A stretch of DNA of 64,000 nt from Staphylococcus pseudintermedius (GTDB lineage: Bacteria; Bacillota; Bacilli; Staphylococcales; Staphylococcaceae), in assembly GCF_001792775.2 (NCBI RefSeq), contig NZ_MLGE02000012.1, forward strand, positions 21,018 to 85,017, given 5' to 3'. A program made the position numbers and the translations under genes. Positions within the stretch are counted from its first letter, which is position 1. Each line of letters starts with the position of its first letter. Positions 49,077 through 59,084 of the stretch are shown in pieces. The notes under the pieces are model-generated. The model saw nothing but the letters and a program-made list of their open reading frames with translations, ran no database searches and was not told where the DNA came from.

Positions 49077-50823
49077 TTAAAACACCCATTTCTTTTAATA
49101 TTTTTTCATTTATGAATTTAGCATTTTCACCAGAGGCTTTTTCATCTGATAAATGTGTAGAAAAATAATACTTATCATGATTTGTAATTACGTAACCTAC
49201 AAACCACCCATTATTATATTTCCCGTTTACTATACCTGTACCTGTTTTCCCATACAATTCATAATTTTCATTTTTTCTAATCAATAACGAAGAAGATAAT
49301 TGTTTCTTTTCATTTTTACTAAAATGGTTATTTTGTTCCATCATATTTTTTAAAACTATTACTTGTTCAAGATTAGATATTTTCAAACTATCTTCCAACC
49401 AATAGGCTTTATAACTTCCCAAATTTTTATTACCATAATTTAATTGCTTGAGTTGATCAGAAGTATAATTCTTTGATAATTGATTACTAATACGTTCGAA
49501 GTACCAATTAACTGAGTTTTGTATTGCCGTATTTAAATCTTGATCCTTATTCCAAGAATCGAAAGGATAATGATTATGATTCCATGACATACGTGAATTT
49601 TTGTCACTTATAATATGACGGTCAAGTCCAAACAGTGCTAAATAAATTTTGTAAGTTGAATCAGGAGAATATCTTTTTCTACTTTCTTTTTCATTATAAA
49701 TATAGTATTTGTCTTTCTTCATGCTGTACATAACGAAAGATCCACTATTTGAACCAAAATTTTTACTTTCATCTAAAATTTGGTAATCGCTTTGTAAGGG
49801 CTTTTTATAATTATAATCAGTTAAGGATTGCCCCATTAAAAACTGGCTTTGAATTATCATGATAAAAAAAGTAAAAATACAAATAAAAATTAGAATTAAT
49901 TTTGACTGCTTCTTCAGATTGCCTTCTTTTATATTAATTAATCTTCTTTTGAGTAATGATTTTTTACCATTAAATGAATGGCTTAATATATTTTTGTTGA
50001 AAAATGAGGTTTTTAATACGGAATCCATAATAGCTTCCGCATAAGACTTAAATTCATTTTTGTTAATATTATTAAGGACAAATCTATCGGCTTCTACTTC
50101 ATTGTCATGAATCATCTTTCTTTTTACAATTTGTATTAGTGGATTATAACTCATAGCAATAGAAAAAATATGAAAGATAATTAAATGCAAAGTATCTCTG
50201 TTTTTAGCATGAGCATACTCGTGCAATATTATATATTTTAGTTTTTTGTCATTTATACTTTTAAAATATAAACTGGGAATCAAAATAATATATTTTCCAT
50301 ACCAAAAAGTTATTGGAGAATGAATAGATTCTGCTTTTCGAATCACAATATTTCTTTTATATTGATGATTGAAAAGTATCTTGTTTATTTTATCTTTTTC
50401 TTTTTCATTTAGATAAAGTAACTGTTTCTTTAAATACTTAAGATATAATAAAGAATTTAAAAATTTAAAACTTAAAATAATAACTAAAACTATCCAAATA
50501 ACTGTGCAGATATTATCTATTGAATCCCAATTAAACTTATAGATGTCTGTTGTAAACTCATGAACAGGTTTAGTGGTATTTATGTTAGGATTCAAATTGT
50601 GTGAATTACTTTCAACTGTGGGCTCTTGATTATTCAAATTATTAAATTTAAAAAAAGAGAATTTAATAGGGATGAAAGGAATTAATCCTGCAAGAAGAGT
50701 TAGATACCAAACTTTATAATTTAACATATAATTAAAATAGCGTTTTAATATGTACCTAAAAAATAATAACAATAAAAATATAAAACAAAAGCTTACTATG
50801 CTCATTATTAATAACTTAGCCAT
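49066..50823 (-). CDS. blaR1: Beta-lactam sensor/signal transducer BlaR1
   Basis: 585 aa, the exact family length. N-terminal membrane part with several helices and a zinc metalloprotease motif [10 protein letters not shown] (about residue 201); C-terminal extracellular penicillin-sensor domain with the acylated Ser in SPDSTYKIY (about residue 389) and KTGTG. ATG 50823 ([10 protein letters not shown]) is preferred over an upstream in-frame start since AAGGTG precedes it. No breaks seen. Confidence 0.97.
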   Translation of the reverse strand: MAKLLIMSIVSFCFIFLLLLFFRYILKRYFNYMLNYKVWYLTLLAGLIPFIPIKFSFFKFNNLNNQEPTVESNSHNLNPNINTTKPVHEFTTDIYKFNWDSIDNICTVIWIVLVIILSFKFLNSLLYLKYLKKQLLYLNEKEKDKINKILFNHQYKRNIVIRKAESIHSPITFWYGKYIILIPSLYFKSINDKKLKYIILHEYAHAKNRDTLHLIIFHIFSIAMSYNPLIQIVKRKMIHDNEVEADRFVLNNINKNEFKSYAEAIMDSVLKTSFFNKNILSHSFNGKKSLLKRRLINIKEGNLKKQSKLILIFICIFTFFIMIIQSQFLMGQSLTDYNYKKPLQSDYQILDESKNFGSNSGSFVMYSMKKDKYYIYNEKESRKRYSPDSTYKIYLALFGLDRHIISDKNSRMSWNHNHYPFDSWNKDQDLNTAIQNSVNWYFERISNQLSKNYTSDQLKQLNYGNKNLGSYKAYWLEDSLKISNLEQVIVLKNMMEQNNHFSKNEKKQLSSSLLIRKNENYELYGKTGTGIVNGKYNNGWFVGYVITNHDKYYFSTHLSDEKASGENAKFINEKILKEMGVLNGQ

Positions 50824-50866
50824 TTCAACACCTTCTTTCAAATATTTATAATAAACTATTGACGAG

Positions 50867-50886
50867 AATATTACAATTGTAATATT
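50867..50886. promoter_or_regulatory. BlaI operator (blaR1 side)
   Basis: A perfect 20-bp palindrome with the TACAATTGTA core, between divergent blaR1 and blaZ; the classic bla dyad. Confidence 0.85.
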
Positions 50887-50900
50887 ATTGATTTATAGAA

Positions 50901-50914
50901 ATTACAACTGTAAT
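50901..50914. promoter_or_regulatory. BlaI operator (blaZ side)
   Basis: ATTACAACTGTAAT, TACA-N2-TGTA dyad, upstream of the blaZ ribosome site. Confidence 0.8.
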
Positions 50915-50929
50915 ATTGGAGGGTATATT

Positions 50930-51783
<854 letters not shown>

Positions 51784-51845
51784 TAGTCTAAATGTACTAC
51801 AAAAACTGATATAATTCTATCTTTCATAAAACTTCATAATATCGA

Positions 51846-51889
51846 AGAACATATATATTATTTATAATTATATATGTTCTATTTTTTTA
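51846..51889 (+). terminator. blaZ terminator
   Basis: AGAACATATATA (51846-51857) pairs with TATATATGTTCT (51869-51880), then TATTTTTTT. Confidence 0.75.
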
Positions 51890-52048
51890 TGTTCACATTT
51901 TTTAAAAGAGAAAATACTATTAACATACCAAACATCATATTCCAGTTACTATAATTATAAATGCTCGATAATCTTACTCAACTTTTCCATATAGAAAATA
52001 ACTTATTTTAAATTAATTAATTAATCACATTAAAAAATTATATAATCC
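51890..52048. other. AT-rich spacer inside the transposon
   Basis: Between the blaZ terminator and the internal yolD promoter; no ORF or structure seen. Confidence 0.4.
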
Positions 52049-52077
52049 TTGCCAAAAAAGAACATACGTTCTACAAT
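52049..52077 (+). promoter_or_regulatory. SOS promoter (LexA box) of the transposon yolD-like gene
   Basis: TTGCCA -35 (52049-52054), 17-bp spacer, TACAAT -10 (52072-52077). GAACATACGTTC (52060-52071) is a LexA-type box placed exactly as in the resident promoter at 48443-48471. Confidence 0.75.
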
Positions 52078-52095
52078 GATGATGAGGTGGTAAAC

Positions 52096-52506
52096 ATGAT
52101 TCCAAATCCTAATGCGCCAGATGAATATAAATATGAAACTGATTATAGAAAAATACCAAGAAAATATTTAAACCCTAAAATCCCTCAAGGGCGTGGAAAA
52201 ATCAAATGGCAAGCTTTTGCGACTCTCCCGCAACAGTTTGAAATTTTAGAACAAATTATAAAGGATCAAAATAAAATAGAAAAACCATTGCTAACACATG
52301 ATTCATTAGATAATTTAGATCAGATTTTTCAAATAAAAATTCAAAATGATGAGTTATGTACAATCTCATATTGGGAAGACGGTAACATTTCAAAATATAC
52401 AGGAAAAATTTTAAAAAAGGATGAAATTAGTAATACATTTTCCTTTTCTGATACTAACAATAATATATATAATTTAAATAATGCTAACGTTTGTAGTATC
52501 ACTTAA
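52096..52506 (+). CDS. YolD-like family protein carried by the transposon
   Basis: 136 aa, the same length as the resident gene it replaces. The N-terminal core ETDYRKIPRKYLN / GRGKIKW and FATLPQQFEILEQI align with the split copy; the C-terminal half (NDELCTISYWEDGNISKYTGKI) is more diverged and the gene is far more AT-rich, so it came from another host, not from local duplication. ATG 52096 follows GAGGTGG. No Y-family polymerase gene is nearby. Its likely role is a UmuD-like or regulatory partner in SOS; that is family-level knowledge. Confidence 0.8.
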   Translation: MIPNPNAPDEYKYETDYRKIPRKYLNPKIPQGRGKIKWQAFATLPQQFEILEQIIKDQNKIEKPLLTHDSLDNLDQIFQIKIQNDELCTISYWEDGNISKYTGKILKKDEISNTFSFSDTNNNIYNLNNANVCSIT

Positions 52507-52541
52507 CACTATTTAAACTTTTAAAAAGTTTAAATAGTGTT
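52505..52541. terminator. Bidirectional terminator between yolD homologue and unknown gene
   Basis: 16-bp perfect inverted repeat, 52505-52520 and 52526-52541, loop TTAAA, between convergent genes. Confidence 0.8.
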
Positions 52542-52548
52542 CTTATAA

Positions 52549-53919
52549 TTACCTTTTTCGAAATACTTCTAGCAAAATCATTATAAGTATCATACTGATA
52601 TTAAATATATTATTTTTATCACTGAAAAAAATTTCTACTACTTGGAAAATTGATAAAAGACTTATTATTAACAAAAGTTTATTTAATTTTTCGCTTCTTT
52701 CTTCTTCCTTATATGACTGCTCCAATTCAATTAGTAATAATTCTTCTTTGTTTAATTCTTCAATATATTGTGGAGATTTAAAATCATTATTATTCTTTAG
52801 ATACAAATATAAATATAAACTAGGTAAAAGCTCTGTTCTATAAATAATTGCAATAGATCTCTTGAAATTTAGTATCCATTGTCTAAAATATAGGGCTTCT
52901 TTTTTTCCATTTAAATTATATTGTTGATACCCATACAATTGTAATTCATTTAACATAGTTTCTAAGAAAAAGAAATTAGCAGAACTATTGAAATAAAGTG
53001 CCATTTGAGAACATTTTTCTAAAACATCTCCTTCTTGCTCATCCATCCAAACTACAAAAACAGATGCTTTATTCAAGAAGTTTATATAATTATCGCTATA
53101 ACCATCTTGCCTAAAATGTTTACTTTTTCCTTCAAATGAAAAAATAGGCGCATTTACTAACCACTCTTGAATCTTCACGTCCTCATAGAAAGGATCATCA
53201 GTAAATTCATTTTCATTAGCTAAATAATAAACTTCAAAACCCATATTTTTAGATACTTTATATTCAAAAATATCCTTACTATTAATTTTTATAATTCTAT
53301 TAATTTGTCTAGAAACATCTCTAATATTTTTACAATGTCTATTACCATACAATTGATACTGTCTTTGTCTATTATTTTTTTCTTGATTAATTAGAGGATA
53401 TATCTTATCTTTTACACATGAGAAAGTACTATACAAGTCGCTTCCAAAGTTTATACTCTCTAAGTCTTCAATGATTTCTATAACAAATGTACCATTGTTA
53501 AATATAGTTAAGGTTAAAAAAAATAAATTCAAAGTGTTCTCATGAGTAATTTCAATATGTGGAGTGAATATATATTTTTTATATTTGTATCCATGTATAT
53601 TATTTTGATCAAACAATCCATCATTAATATTTGCATTAGTAGCAAATTTTTCTAAAAATTTTTCTAGTTTTTCGTGATATTCTTTTGTATGTCTTTTATA
53701 TCTTCCAGGTAAAATCCAATAATCATAATTTACCGGGGGGTTGTCAGGAGATAAAATGCGTATAACTCCTTTTACATTCAATAGAATTTCCTCAATTTTT
53801 TCAAACCAAGGGTTCATGTTATTATCTTTTATATTTATAGCAGTAGCATATTGATATGTTACTTTATAGCCTTGTAATTTATTAATATCTTCTAGAATCT
53901 TTTCAATTTTATTGTCCAT
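52549..53919 (-). CDS. Unknown 456-aa protein, C-terminal membrane hairpin, coupled to tnpC
   Basis: I do not recognise this protein. The N-terminal 380 residues are soluble, mixed alpha/beta, rich in Asn, Ile, Tyr and Lys. A charged helix (about 385-412) leads into two adjacent hydrophobic helices (LLLIISLLSIFQVVEIF and NISMILIMILLEVF) at the C terminus, a layout like CorA-type proteins but without a visible GMN motif. ATG 53919 follows the tnpC stop by 2 bp with GAGG 12 bp upstream; an ATG at 53937 overlaps tnpC. It is transcribed with the transposition genes. Could be cargo such as a defence or stress gene; no evidence either way. Confidence 0.7.
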   Translation of the reverse strand: MDNKIEKILEDINKLQGYKVTYQYATAINIKDNNMNPWFEKIEEILLNVKGVIRILSPDNPPVNYDYWILPGRYKRHTKEYHEKLEKFLEKFATNANINDGLFDQNNIHGYKYKKYIFTPHIEITHENTLNLFFLTLTIFNNGTFVIEIIEDLESINFGSDLYSTFSCVKDKIYPLINQEKNNRQRQYQLYGNRHCKNIRDVSRQINRIIKINSKDIFEYKVSKNMGFEVYYLANENEFTDDPFYEDVKIQEWLVNAPIFSFEGKSKHFRQDGYSDNYINFLNKASVFVVWMDEQEGDVLEKCSQMALYFNSSANFFFLETMLNELQLYGYQQYNLNGKKEALYFRQWILNFKRSIAIIYRTELLPSLYLYLYLKNNNDFKSPQYIEELNKEELLLIELEQSYKEEERSEKLNKLLLIISLLSIFQVVEIFFSDKNNIFNISMILIMILLEVFRKR

Positions 53920-53923
53920 TATT

Positions 53924-54289
53924 TTAAATATCCTCATACAGCCTAGAATATAAAACGCTAATTTCTTCTTTCAACATTTTTTTCTCTTTTTCTAAAGAAT
54001 TTACTTTTCTTTTTAAAGAGGAGATTAACGCATCTTTACCGTCATTTTTATTTTTATGAACAAATATTTCTCTGTTTTGTTCACGTAACTTCTCTATTTT
54101 CTTTCGAATTTTATTATTTTTATATAATGTAGCTTTCGAAACTTTTGAATGTTTAGAAACGATGTTAAAGTTAATTTCTTTATTTTTTTGAACTAAATCA
54201 TTTATTGCTTTATCAACTTTTTTCTCGGTTTTAACTTTTCGTTCTGCATGCAACTGTTTTAATTGTTCTTGTCTATTAAATTTTTCCAT
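53924..54289 (-). CDS. tnpC: Tn554-family transposition protein TnpC (DUF6262)
   Basis: 121-aa helical, basic accessory protein. It has a helix-turn-helix-like segment VSKHSKVSKATLYKN (about residues 43-57) and a C-terminal coiled coil. In Tn554, TnpC affects orientation and efficiency of transposition but is not strictly essential. GAGG sits 5 bp before the ATG, 8 bp after tnpB. Confidence 0.88.
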   Translation of the reverse strand: MEKFNRQEQLKQLHAERKVKTEKKVDKAINDLVQKNKEINFNIVSKHSKVSKATLYKNNKIRKKIEKLREQNREIFVHKNKNDGKDALISSLKRKVNSLEKEKKMLKEEISVLYSRLYEDI

Positions 54290-54297
54290 CTTAACCT

Positions 54298-56361
54298 CTA
54301 TACTTTTATTCTATTACTTCTCCCGAATATAATGTTTCCATCTTTTATATTACCTAGTATTTCTTCATATTTATTTAATATATTTATATGCTTTTCAACC
54401 ATATCTTGTCTATTATTATTTTTAGCTAATTCTATAGATTTGACCGTTGATTTGATATGTAATTCATATTTTTCAACATCTAAATCAGAAAATCCAATAG
54501 CTAAATCCTTACATGGTTTCCCAGAATTACAAGTCAGGCATGGCGGAGCTTCCATGTATGGACAATCACCACTCAATCTAGCATGACAAGTGCCATAAGG
54601 ATTGTCCATTGCGTTTAATTTATGTTCTTGCCATAAAGAATTCAATGCTTTTTCAGATAGTTCACTACTATGCTGTATATTTTTAATTTTACCGTCAACA
54701 TCAAAACTAAAAGCTCCTTGATCAATAACTGATTCAAAAGCCTTTCTCTTTGTATCATCAAGTAACTTAGCATATCTTAGAGTCATTTCTGGTGAGGAGT
54801 GTGCTAATAATTCTTGTATCGTTAATATATCTGCTCCACCATTTAACAATTTTACTGCATAGGTATGTCTAAATTGATGAGTTTTGAAATGGAAGATTTC
54901 TCCTTGTTCATCAATAATATTTTTAGTCTTTGATAAATGATTTAAGTGTGCTCTGACCATATGTTGTGTAAAGGGCATTCCCTTTCTTTTTCCTTTATAA
55001 ATAGCAAAAATATAATTATTAGGATTATTATCTTTTGTACTTTTACTTTTAGAATCGGCTATTAAAACTGCTATTATATCAGCTAATTTATTATCAATTG
55101 GTATTCTATGTCCTTTAACAAAAGTTTTAGCAATATCTGTGATTATTGAATACTTTCCATTAACTTTTGCAAGGCAATTATTTTGTAATGTCAATACATC
55201 AGAAATTCTTAATCCTGTTTTAAAAGCTATCCAAACTACAGGTATTAAATCTTTATGCAAATCATTTATATGCTCAAAAAGCTGTTCCAATACAAAATCT
55301 GGGATATAATCAATTTGGCTACTATTTTTCTTTTCGTGTTTAGGTAAGTCTTGAGGATAAATTAAAAATCGTATATCTTGGTACGGTGCTATAGCATAGT
55401 TTTGAGTTATAATATCGTTTAAGAACCTTCTAATTGTTTTTAATTCTTCTCTCACAAAATTCTTAGTACTTTGCAAATTTTTATTAGCTGCATATTCAAA
55501 CAAAAATTCTATATATGCTTCGATATGACATCTATCTAGTTCATTTAAACTATTCCTTGTTTCTTTATTTTTAGATATATTTTGAAAAAACCTAGTTAAA
55601 ACTCTTATATAAAACCTTGCTGTAGCAAATGCTATATCACCAGTTATCAAACGATTTTTTAAATATTTTTTTGCTAATTCTCGCATTTTAATTGACTCAA
55701 TTTTTTCAAAGTTTAAATAATTGCCAGTTAGTGTTTTATTATAACTCAATCCATATTTTTCTAAATTTCTAATATCCCATTTATCTTTTTCCCATTCTTC
55801 TCGCTTATCAATGAACTTAATTAGATTAATGTACATATTCTTTAAAAAAGAAGCCAGTCCGCTTTTGTATTCATAATCACCAAAAACTATTGTTGATGAT
55901 CTTCTTTTTATTGGTATATTATTTTCAGTCAGCCAATTAAACCAGTGCTTTTCTAATGTATTTATATCACAATCAAGTAAAGAATTTAAATTTGGATAAA
56001 CTTCATTAAAGAACTTAGCAATCTTATTAAGCTTTACTGCTCCAGTATTAAATAAATTAGATAAGGACCAATCCTCTTTAACGATCAGTTTCAAAAAAAG
56101 GTATTTAAATTCTAAATTCAAATTTTTACTTTTAATCCTAAAGAAAACATTTTTTCTTTTGTCTCTATAGTTCTTGATACTATCTTGAAATTGCTTGAAT
56201 TTGTTAAAAGCTGTAATGTGCCACTCATCATTTTTAAAAAAGTAATCATCATATATTTCAGTTATTAAAACCTCTCCTTTTATATTGATGGTTCTACTTT
56301 GTAATGTACATAATTCATTAATCATAGTACTGTTTGTAGGTAAATTAATTGGTATTGACAT
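54298..56361 (-). CDS. tnpB: Tn554-family transposase B (tyrosine recombinase)
   Basis: 687-aa tyrosine recombinase. The catalytic core shows FKTGLRISDVL (Arg), the HQFRHTYAVKLL box (His-x-x-Arg) and ELLAHSSPEMTLRYAKL (His, then Tyr nucleophile). A Cys-rich stretch near the C terminus (CHARLSGDC ... CLTCNSGKPC) is typical of TnpB and may bind zinc. ATG 56361 has AAGGGG at 7 bp; an ATG at 56367 overlaps tnpA but abuts the ribosome site. Longer than Tn554 TnpB (about 630 aa). Confidence 0.92.
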   Translation of the reverse strand: MSIPINLPTNSTMINELCTLQSRTINIKGEVLITEIYDDYFFKNDEWHITAFNKFKQFQDSIKNYRDKRKNVFFRIKSKNLNLEFKYLFLKLIVKEDWSLSNLFNTGAVKLNKIAKFFNEVYPNLNSLLDCDINTLEKHWFNWLTENNIPIKRRSSTIVFGDYEYKSGLASFLKNMYINLIKFIDKREEWEKDKWDIRNLEKYGLSYNKTLTGNYLNFEKIESIKMRELAKKYLKNRLITGDIAFATARFYIRVLTRFFQNISKNKETRNSLNELDRCHIEAYIEFLFEYAANKNLQSTKNFVREELKTIRRFLNDIITQNYAIAPYQDIRFLIYPQDLPKHEKKNSSQIDYIPDFVLEQLFEHINDLHKDLIPVVWIAFKTGLRISDVLTLQNNCLAKVNGKYSIITDIAKTFVKGHRIPIDNKLADIIAVLIADSKSKSTKDNNPNNYIFAIYKGKRKGMPFTQHMVRAHLNHLSKTKNIIDEQGEIFHFKTHQFRHTYAVKLLNGGADILTIQELLAHSSPEMTLRYAKLLDDTKRKAFESVIDQGAFSFDVDGKIKNIQHSSELSEKALNSLWQEHKLNAMDNPYGTCHARLSGDCPYMEAPPCLTCNSGKPCKDLAIGFSDLDVEKYELHIKSTVKSIELAKNNNRQDMVEKHINILNKYEEILGNIKDGNIIFGRSNRIKV

Positions 56362-56363
56362 AG

Positions 56364-57476
56364 TCATTCCCCTTTATTAAAAACTTGAAATTGATGCTTT
56401 ACTTTATTCCAATCTTCACGTATATCTTCTTCAGTGGGATGAACATATAAATTAATAGTCGTTTGTATATTACTATGACCAAGTCTTTCTTGAACTTGTT
56501 TTATATCCTTAGTTTCATTATAAAAAACAGTTGCATGTGTATGGCGAAATAAATGAGGATGAACATTTATAGATGTTTTATGTTTTAGCCTTTTAAATAA
56601 TGAATATATATCACTATAATTCATAGCTTCTCCTACATTTCTCCCCTTTATTTTTACAAAAAGATAATCAGAACATATTGAAAGTTCGTCAATTATTTCG
56701 TAGACATAATCATCGTATAAATCAATTAACGATTGGGAAATAAATATTTTTCTTTCCCCAGTTTTCAAATAAGTACCATTATCATTAAATCTATTTTTCA
56801 AAACTATTTGATGGCCTTTTCTAAAGTCAAATTTAATATCATCAATACGTAATGATAATACCTCACCTATACGTAATCCGGTTTCATATAGTAATTGTAT
56901 TAAGAATTTATCTCTAATATTATTAGCTTCCTCTAATAATTTCTTAACCTCCGCATTAGTTAACACTTCTATTTTTTTCTTTGGTTCTTTAACTTTCAAA
57001 ATATTTTTCAACGTTCTATAGTCCTTATTTATGTGATGCATGAAACTTTTATATTTTTTAGAGTATTTACTTTCCATATGCATAAAATCATAGAAATTAA
57101 CATCTAATTTTTTACTCCTATAGAGATAATCATAAAAATTAGATACTACAGTCATAGTCAGATTAATTGTCTTAGGACTAATGCTTTTTTCTTTTCGGTG
57201 ATAAGAGAGGACATTCTCATATTCAAAAGGTGTTTTCATCCATCTTATAAAATCAACAAAGTTATCAAAACTAACTTCTTTATAGCATATCTTTTTACTT
57301 TCTAAGTAAACAAAAAAATTTTTTAGTGCATAGGCATAGGTTTTCTTGGTATTTAAACTTTTCTTAACACTATCCAGATACTTCAAATATCTTACTGCAT
57401 CTACTATAGGTTCATTATTACCATCTAAAATCATAAAATTGGTACCATTCTTAGATTTTACTTCTACTATTTTCAT
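56364..57476 (-). CDS. tnpA: Tn554-family transposase A (tyrosine recombinase)
   Basis: 370-aa tyrosine recombinase with N-terminal SAM-like DNA-binding domain (about 30-125) and catalytic domain with LLYETGLRIGEVLSLR (Arg), HPHLFRHTHATVFY (His-x-x-Arg) and RLGHSNIQTTINLYVHP (His and Tyr). ATG 57476 is preferred; the GTG at 57515 would add 13 residues. First gene of tnpA-B-C, reading inward from the right end of the element. Confidence 0.92.
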   Translation of the reverse strand: MKIVEVKSKNGTNFMILDGNNEPIVDAVRYLKYLDSVKKSLNTKKTYAYALKNFFVYLESKKICYKEVSFDNFVDFIRWMKTPFEYENVLSYHRKEKSISPKTINLTMTVVSNFYDYLYRSKKLDVNFYDFMHMESKYSKKYKSFMHHINKDYRTLKNILKVKEPKKKIEVLTNAEVKKLLEEANNIRDKFLIQLLYETGLRIGEVLSLRIDDIKFDFRKGHQIVLKNRFNDNGTYLKTGERKIFISQSLIDLYDDYVYEIIDELSICSDYLFVKIKGRNVGEAMNYSDIYSLFKRLKHKTSINVHPHLFRHTHATVFYNETKDIKQVQERLGHSNIQTTINLYVHPTEEDIREDWNKVKHQFQVFNKGE

Positions 57477-57515
57477 AATAATCTCATTTCTAATTTTAAT
57501 AGTATAAGTATACAC

Positions 57516-57659
57516 TATTCAAATTCTTTTTACATCATACATATTAAACTTATTACACGTAATAAAAAAAGACTATTTAATATTTTTACTTTGTTCATTT
57601 TTTCTTAAAATATGATTCATTTTAAACAAAATAGTCTATATTCTTCAACATATATATAA
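57516..57659. other. Right-end region of the transposon
   Basis: 144 bp, AT-rich, no ORF. It has a 9-bp subterminal inverted repeat AGACTATTT (57570-57578) / AAATAGTCT (57628-57636), a candidate recombinase-binding arrangement, and presumably the tnpA promoter. Confidence 0.5.
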
Positions 57660-57662
57660 CCT

Positions 57663-57956
57663 TTCGCAACATTGCCCGAACAGTTTGAAGCAATTAAACA
57701 ATTCGAAGCCAATCAACTTAAAATTGACCGTCCTGACTTAAGCGAAGATCAAATCAATGAACTGAACCAAATGCTGCATTTAAAAATAGCGCACAATGCT
57801 TTTAGTAAAATTCACTATTGGCGCGCTGGACACATCCATACTATTCAAGGCTATATCGCGAGTATCGATACATTGACAAACGAATTAGTGCTCACTAATG
57901 AACGACGCACAGATCGATTAGTCATCGGATTAAACGAATTGTATGCGATTGAATAG
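57663..57956 (+). pseudogene. Resident yolD-like gene, 3' part
   Basis: Last 97 codons plus stop of the yolD-like gene split by the transposon (FATLPEQFEAIKQFE opening). It has lost promoter and start; the only in-frame start-like codon is TTG 57672 without ribosome site. GC and codon use match the chromosome rather than the transposon. Confidence 0.85.
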
Positions 57957-58102
57957 TATCGCGTGATTGACTTTATTTTATCTTATACCCTGATTTGAAA
58001 AAAGATGTCATCATTTGATTCAAAAAGATGTATTGGCTATGCTTTTTATCACAAAAAAACACAGCAAACATTGCACGAATAACAACATTTACTGTGTAAG
58101 GT

Positions 58103-58705
58103 TTAACCATGAAAAATCAATAAAATGACGACCGCTACAATTTGAGCGACTGTTGTGGTGATAATTCGGCGTGTGTACATATAACTAAAACCGAGTAACA
58201 ATTGGCAAACAAAAATGAATGTCACAATCCACCATTGATCTAAATAGATAAAAAATGAACCTGAAGCTAAAGCACCGATTATTATAGCGAGCCACGGTTT
58301 TGAAGTCATACGCACGATGCCTTTTTGTAAAATGGTACGCATATATAATTCATGACATGGCATTACAAATAATAGCGTCACTAAAATTTGCCATTTAAAA
58401 TAAACACCTGTTCGTGATAATTGTTTAATTAACGAAGCATACGTCAGTTCTGAAGTGATCCATGAGAAAATGACTTGTATCAGTACAAGCGCAACACCAG
58501 TCGCTAACCCTATGGCAATGGATGTTAATAATCGTTTGGAGGCAAAATCTCTTTGATAAAAGACATAACTAATGCCTGCGATTAACATAATTCCTGTATA
58601 GAGTTGCCAATATACACCATGCTCACCCCACAACAACATTAAAATAATGTGGAAAGCAATAAAGCTCAGTATAAACCAAAGTAGCGGTTTGTTGATCTTT
58701 TTCAT
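58103..58705 (-). CDS. CPBP-like intramembrane protease family protein
   Basis: 200-aa membrane protein with about six hydrophobic helices. MPCHELYMRTILQKGI (about residue 114) resembles the CPBP/Abi signature, although the usual Glu-Glu is His-Glu here, so proteolytic activity is uncertain. Family members process or protect against bacteriocins. Starts 6 bp after the DUF2187 gene, likely co-transcribed. Confidence 0.65.
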   Translation of the reverse strand: MKKINKPLLWFILSFIAFHIILMLLWGEHGVYWQLYTGIMLIAGISYVFYQRDFASKRLLTSIAIGLATGVALVLIQVIFSWITSELTYASLIKQLSRTGVYFKWQILVTLLFVMPCHELYMRTILQKGIVRMTSKPWLAIIIGALASGSFFIYLDQWWIVTFIFVCQLLLGFSYMYTRRIITTTVAQIVAVVILLIFHG

Positions 58706-58711
58706 ATACGT

Positions 58712-58897
58712 TTATCCTTTTTGTTCAATAATTTTATATCTCTTATGATTAATCACTGTTTTTTCAGGCAAATCTAACTCGCTGAAATTTTCCATGATCG
58801 TTAAATCAACAATGACAGAATTATCATTGATTTTTTCAACTTTTCCTCGTATCCCATCATAGAATTCTACGATATCTCCTACTTCTGCAATTGTCAT
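58712..58897 (-). CDS. DUF2187 family protein (KOW-like)
   Basis: 61-aa small protein with an N-terminal KOW-like beta fold (AEVGDIVEFYDGIRGKVEKINDNSVIVDLT), as in DUF2187 proteins of staphylococci. Function unknown, possibly RNA or ribosome binding by fold. GGGGGAC-type ribosome site precedes ATG 58897. Confidence 0.75.
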   Translation of the reverse strand: MTIAEVGDIVEFYDGIRGKVEKINDNSVIVDLTIMENFSELDLPEKTVINHKRYKIIEQKG

Positions 58898-59084
58898 CTT
58901 TCTGTCCCCCTTAGAAATTTACTAGCATATATTGTACTAAAATTTACATTTTAAATAAACAATTTACGTCAATTGTCAGAAATTATTTACATTCAGGGTC
59001 TTTTTAAGATAAATGATTGGAAAAATCGAATTAAATCATGCATAACATAAGTAAGGGCATATTTGGGGAAAGGAGTGTTTATGA

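Noticed and set aside
57672..57956. Independent 94-aa gene
   Set aside because: No start signal; it is the displaced 3' end of the split yolD-like gene and fuses in frame with 48490-48606.
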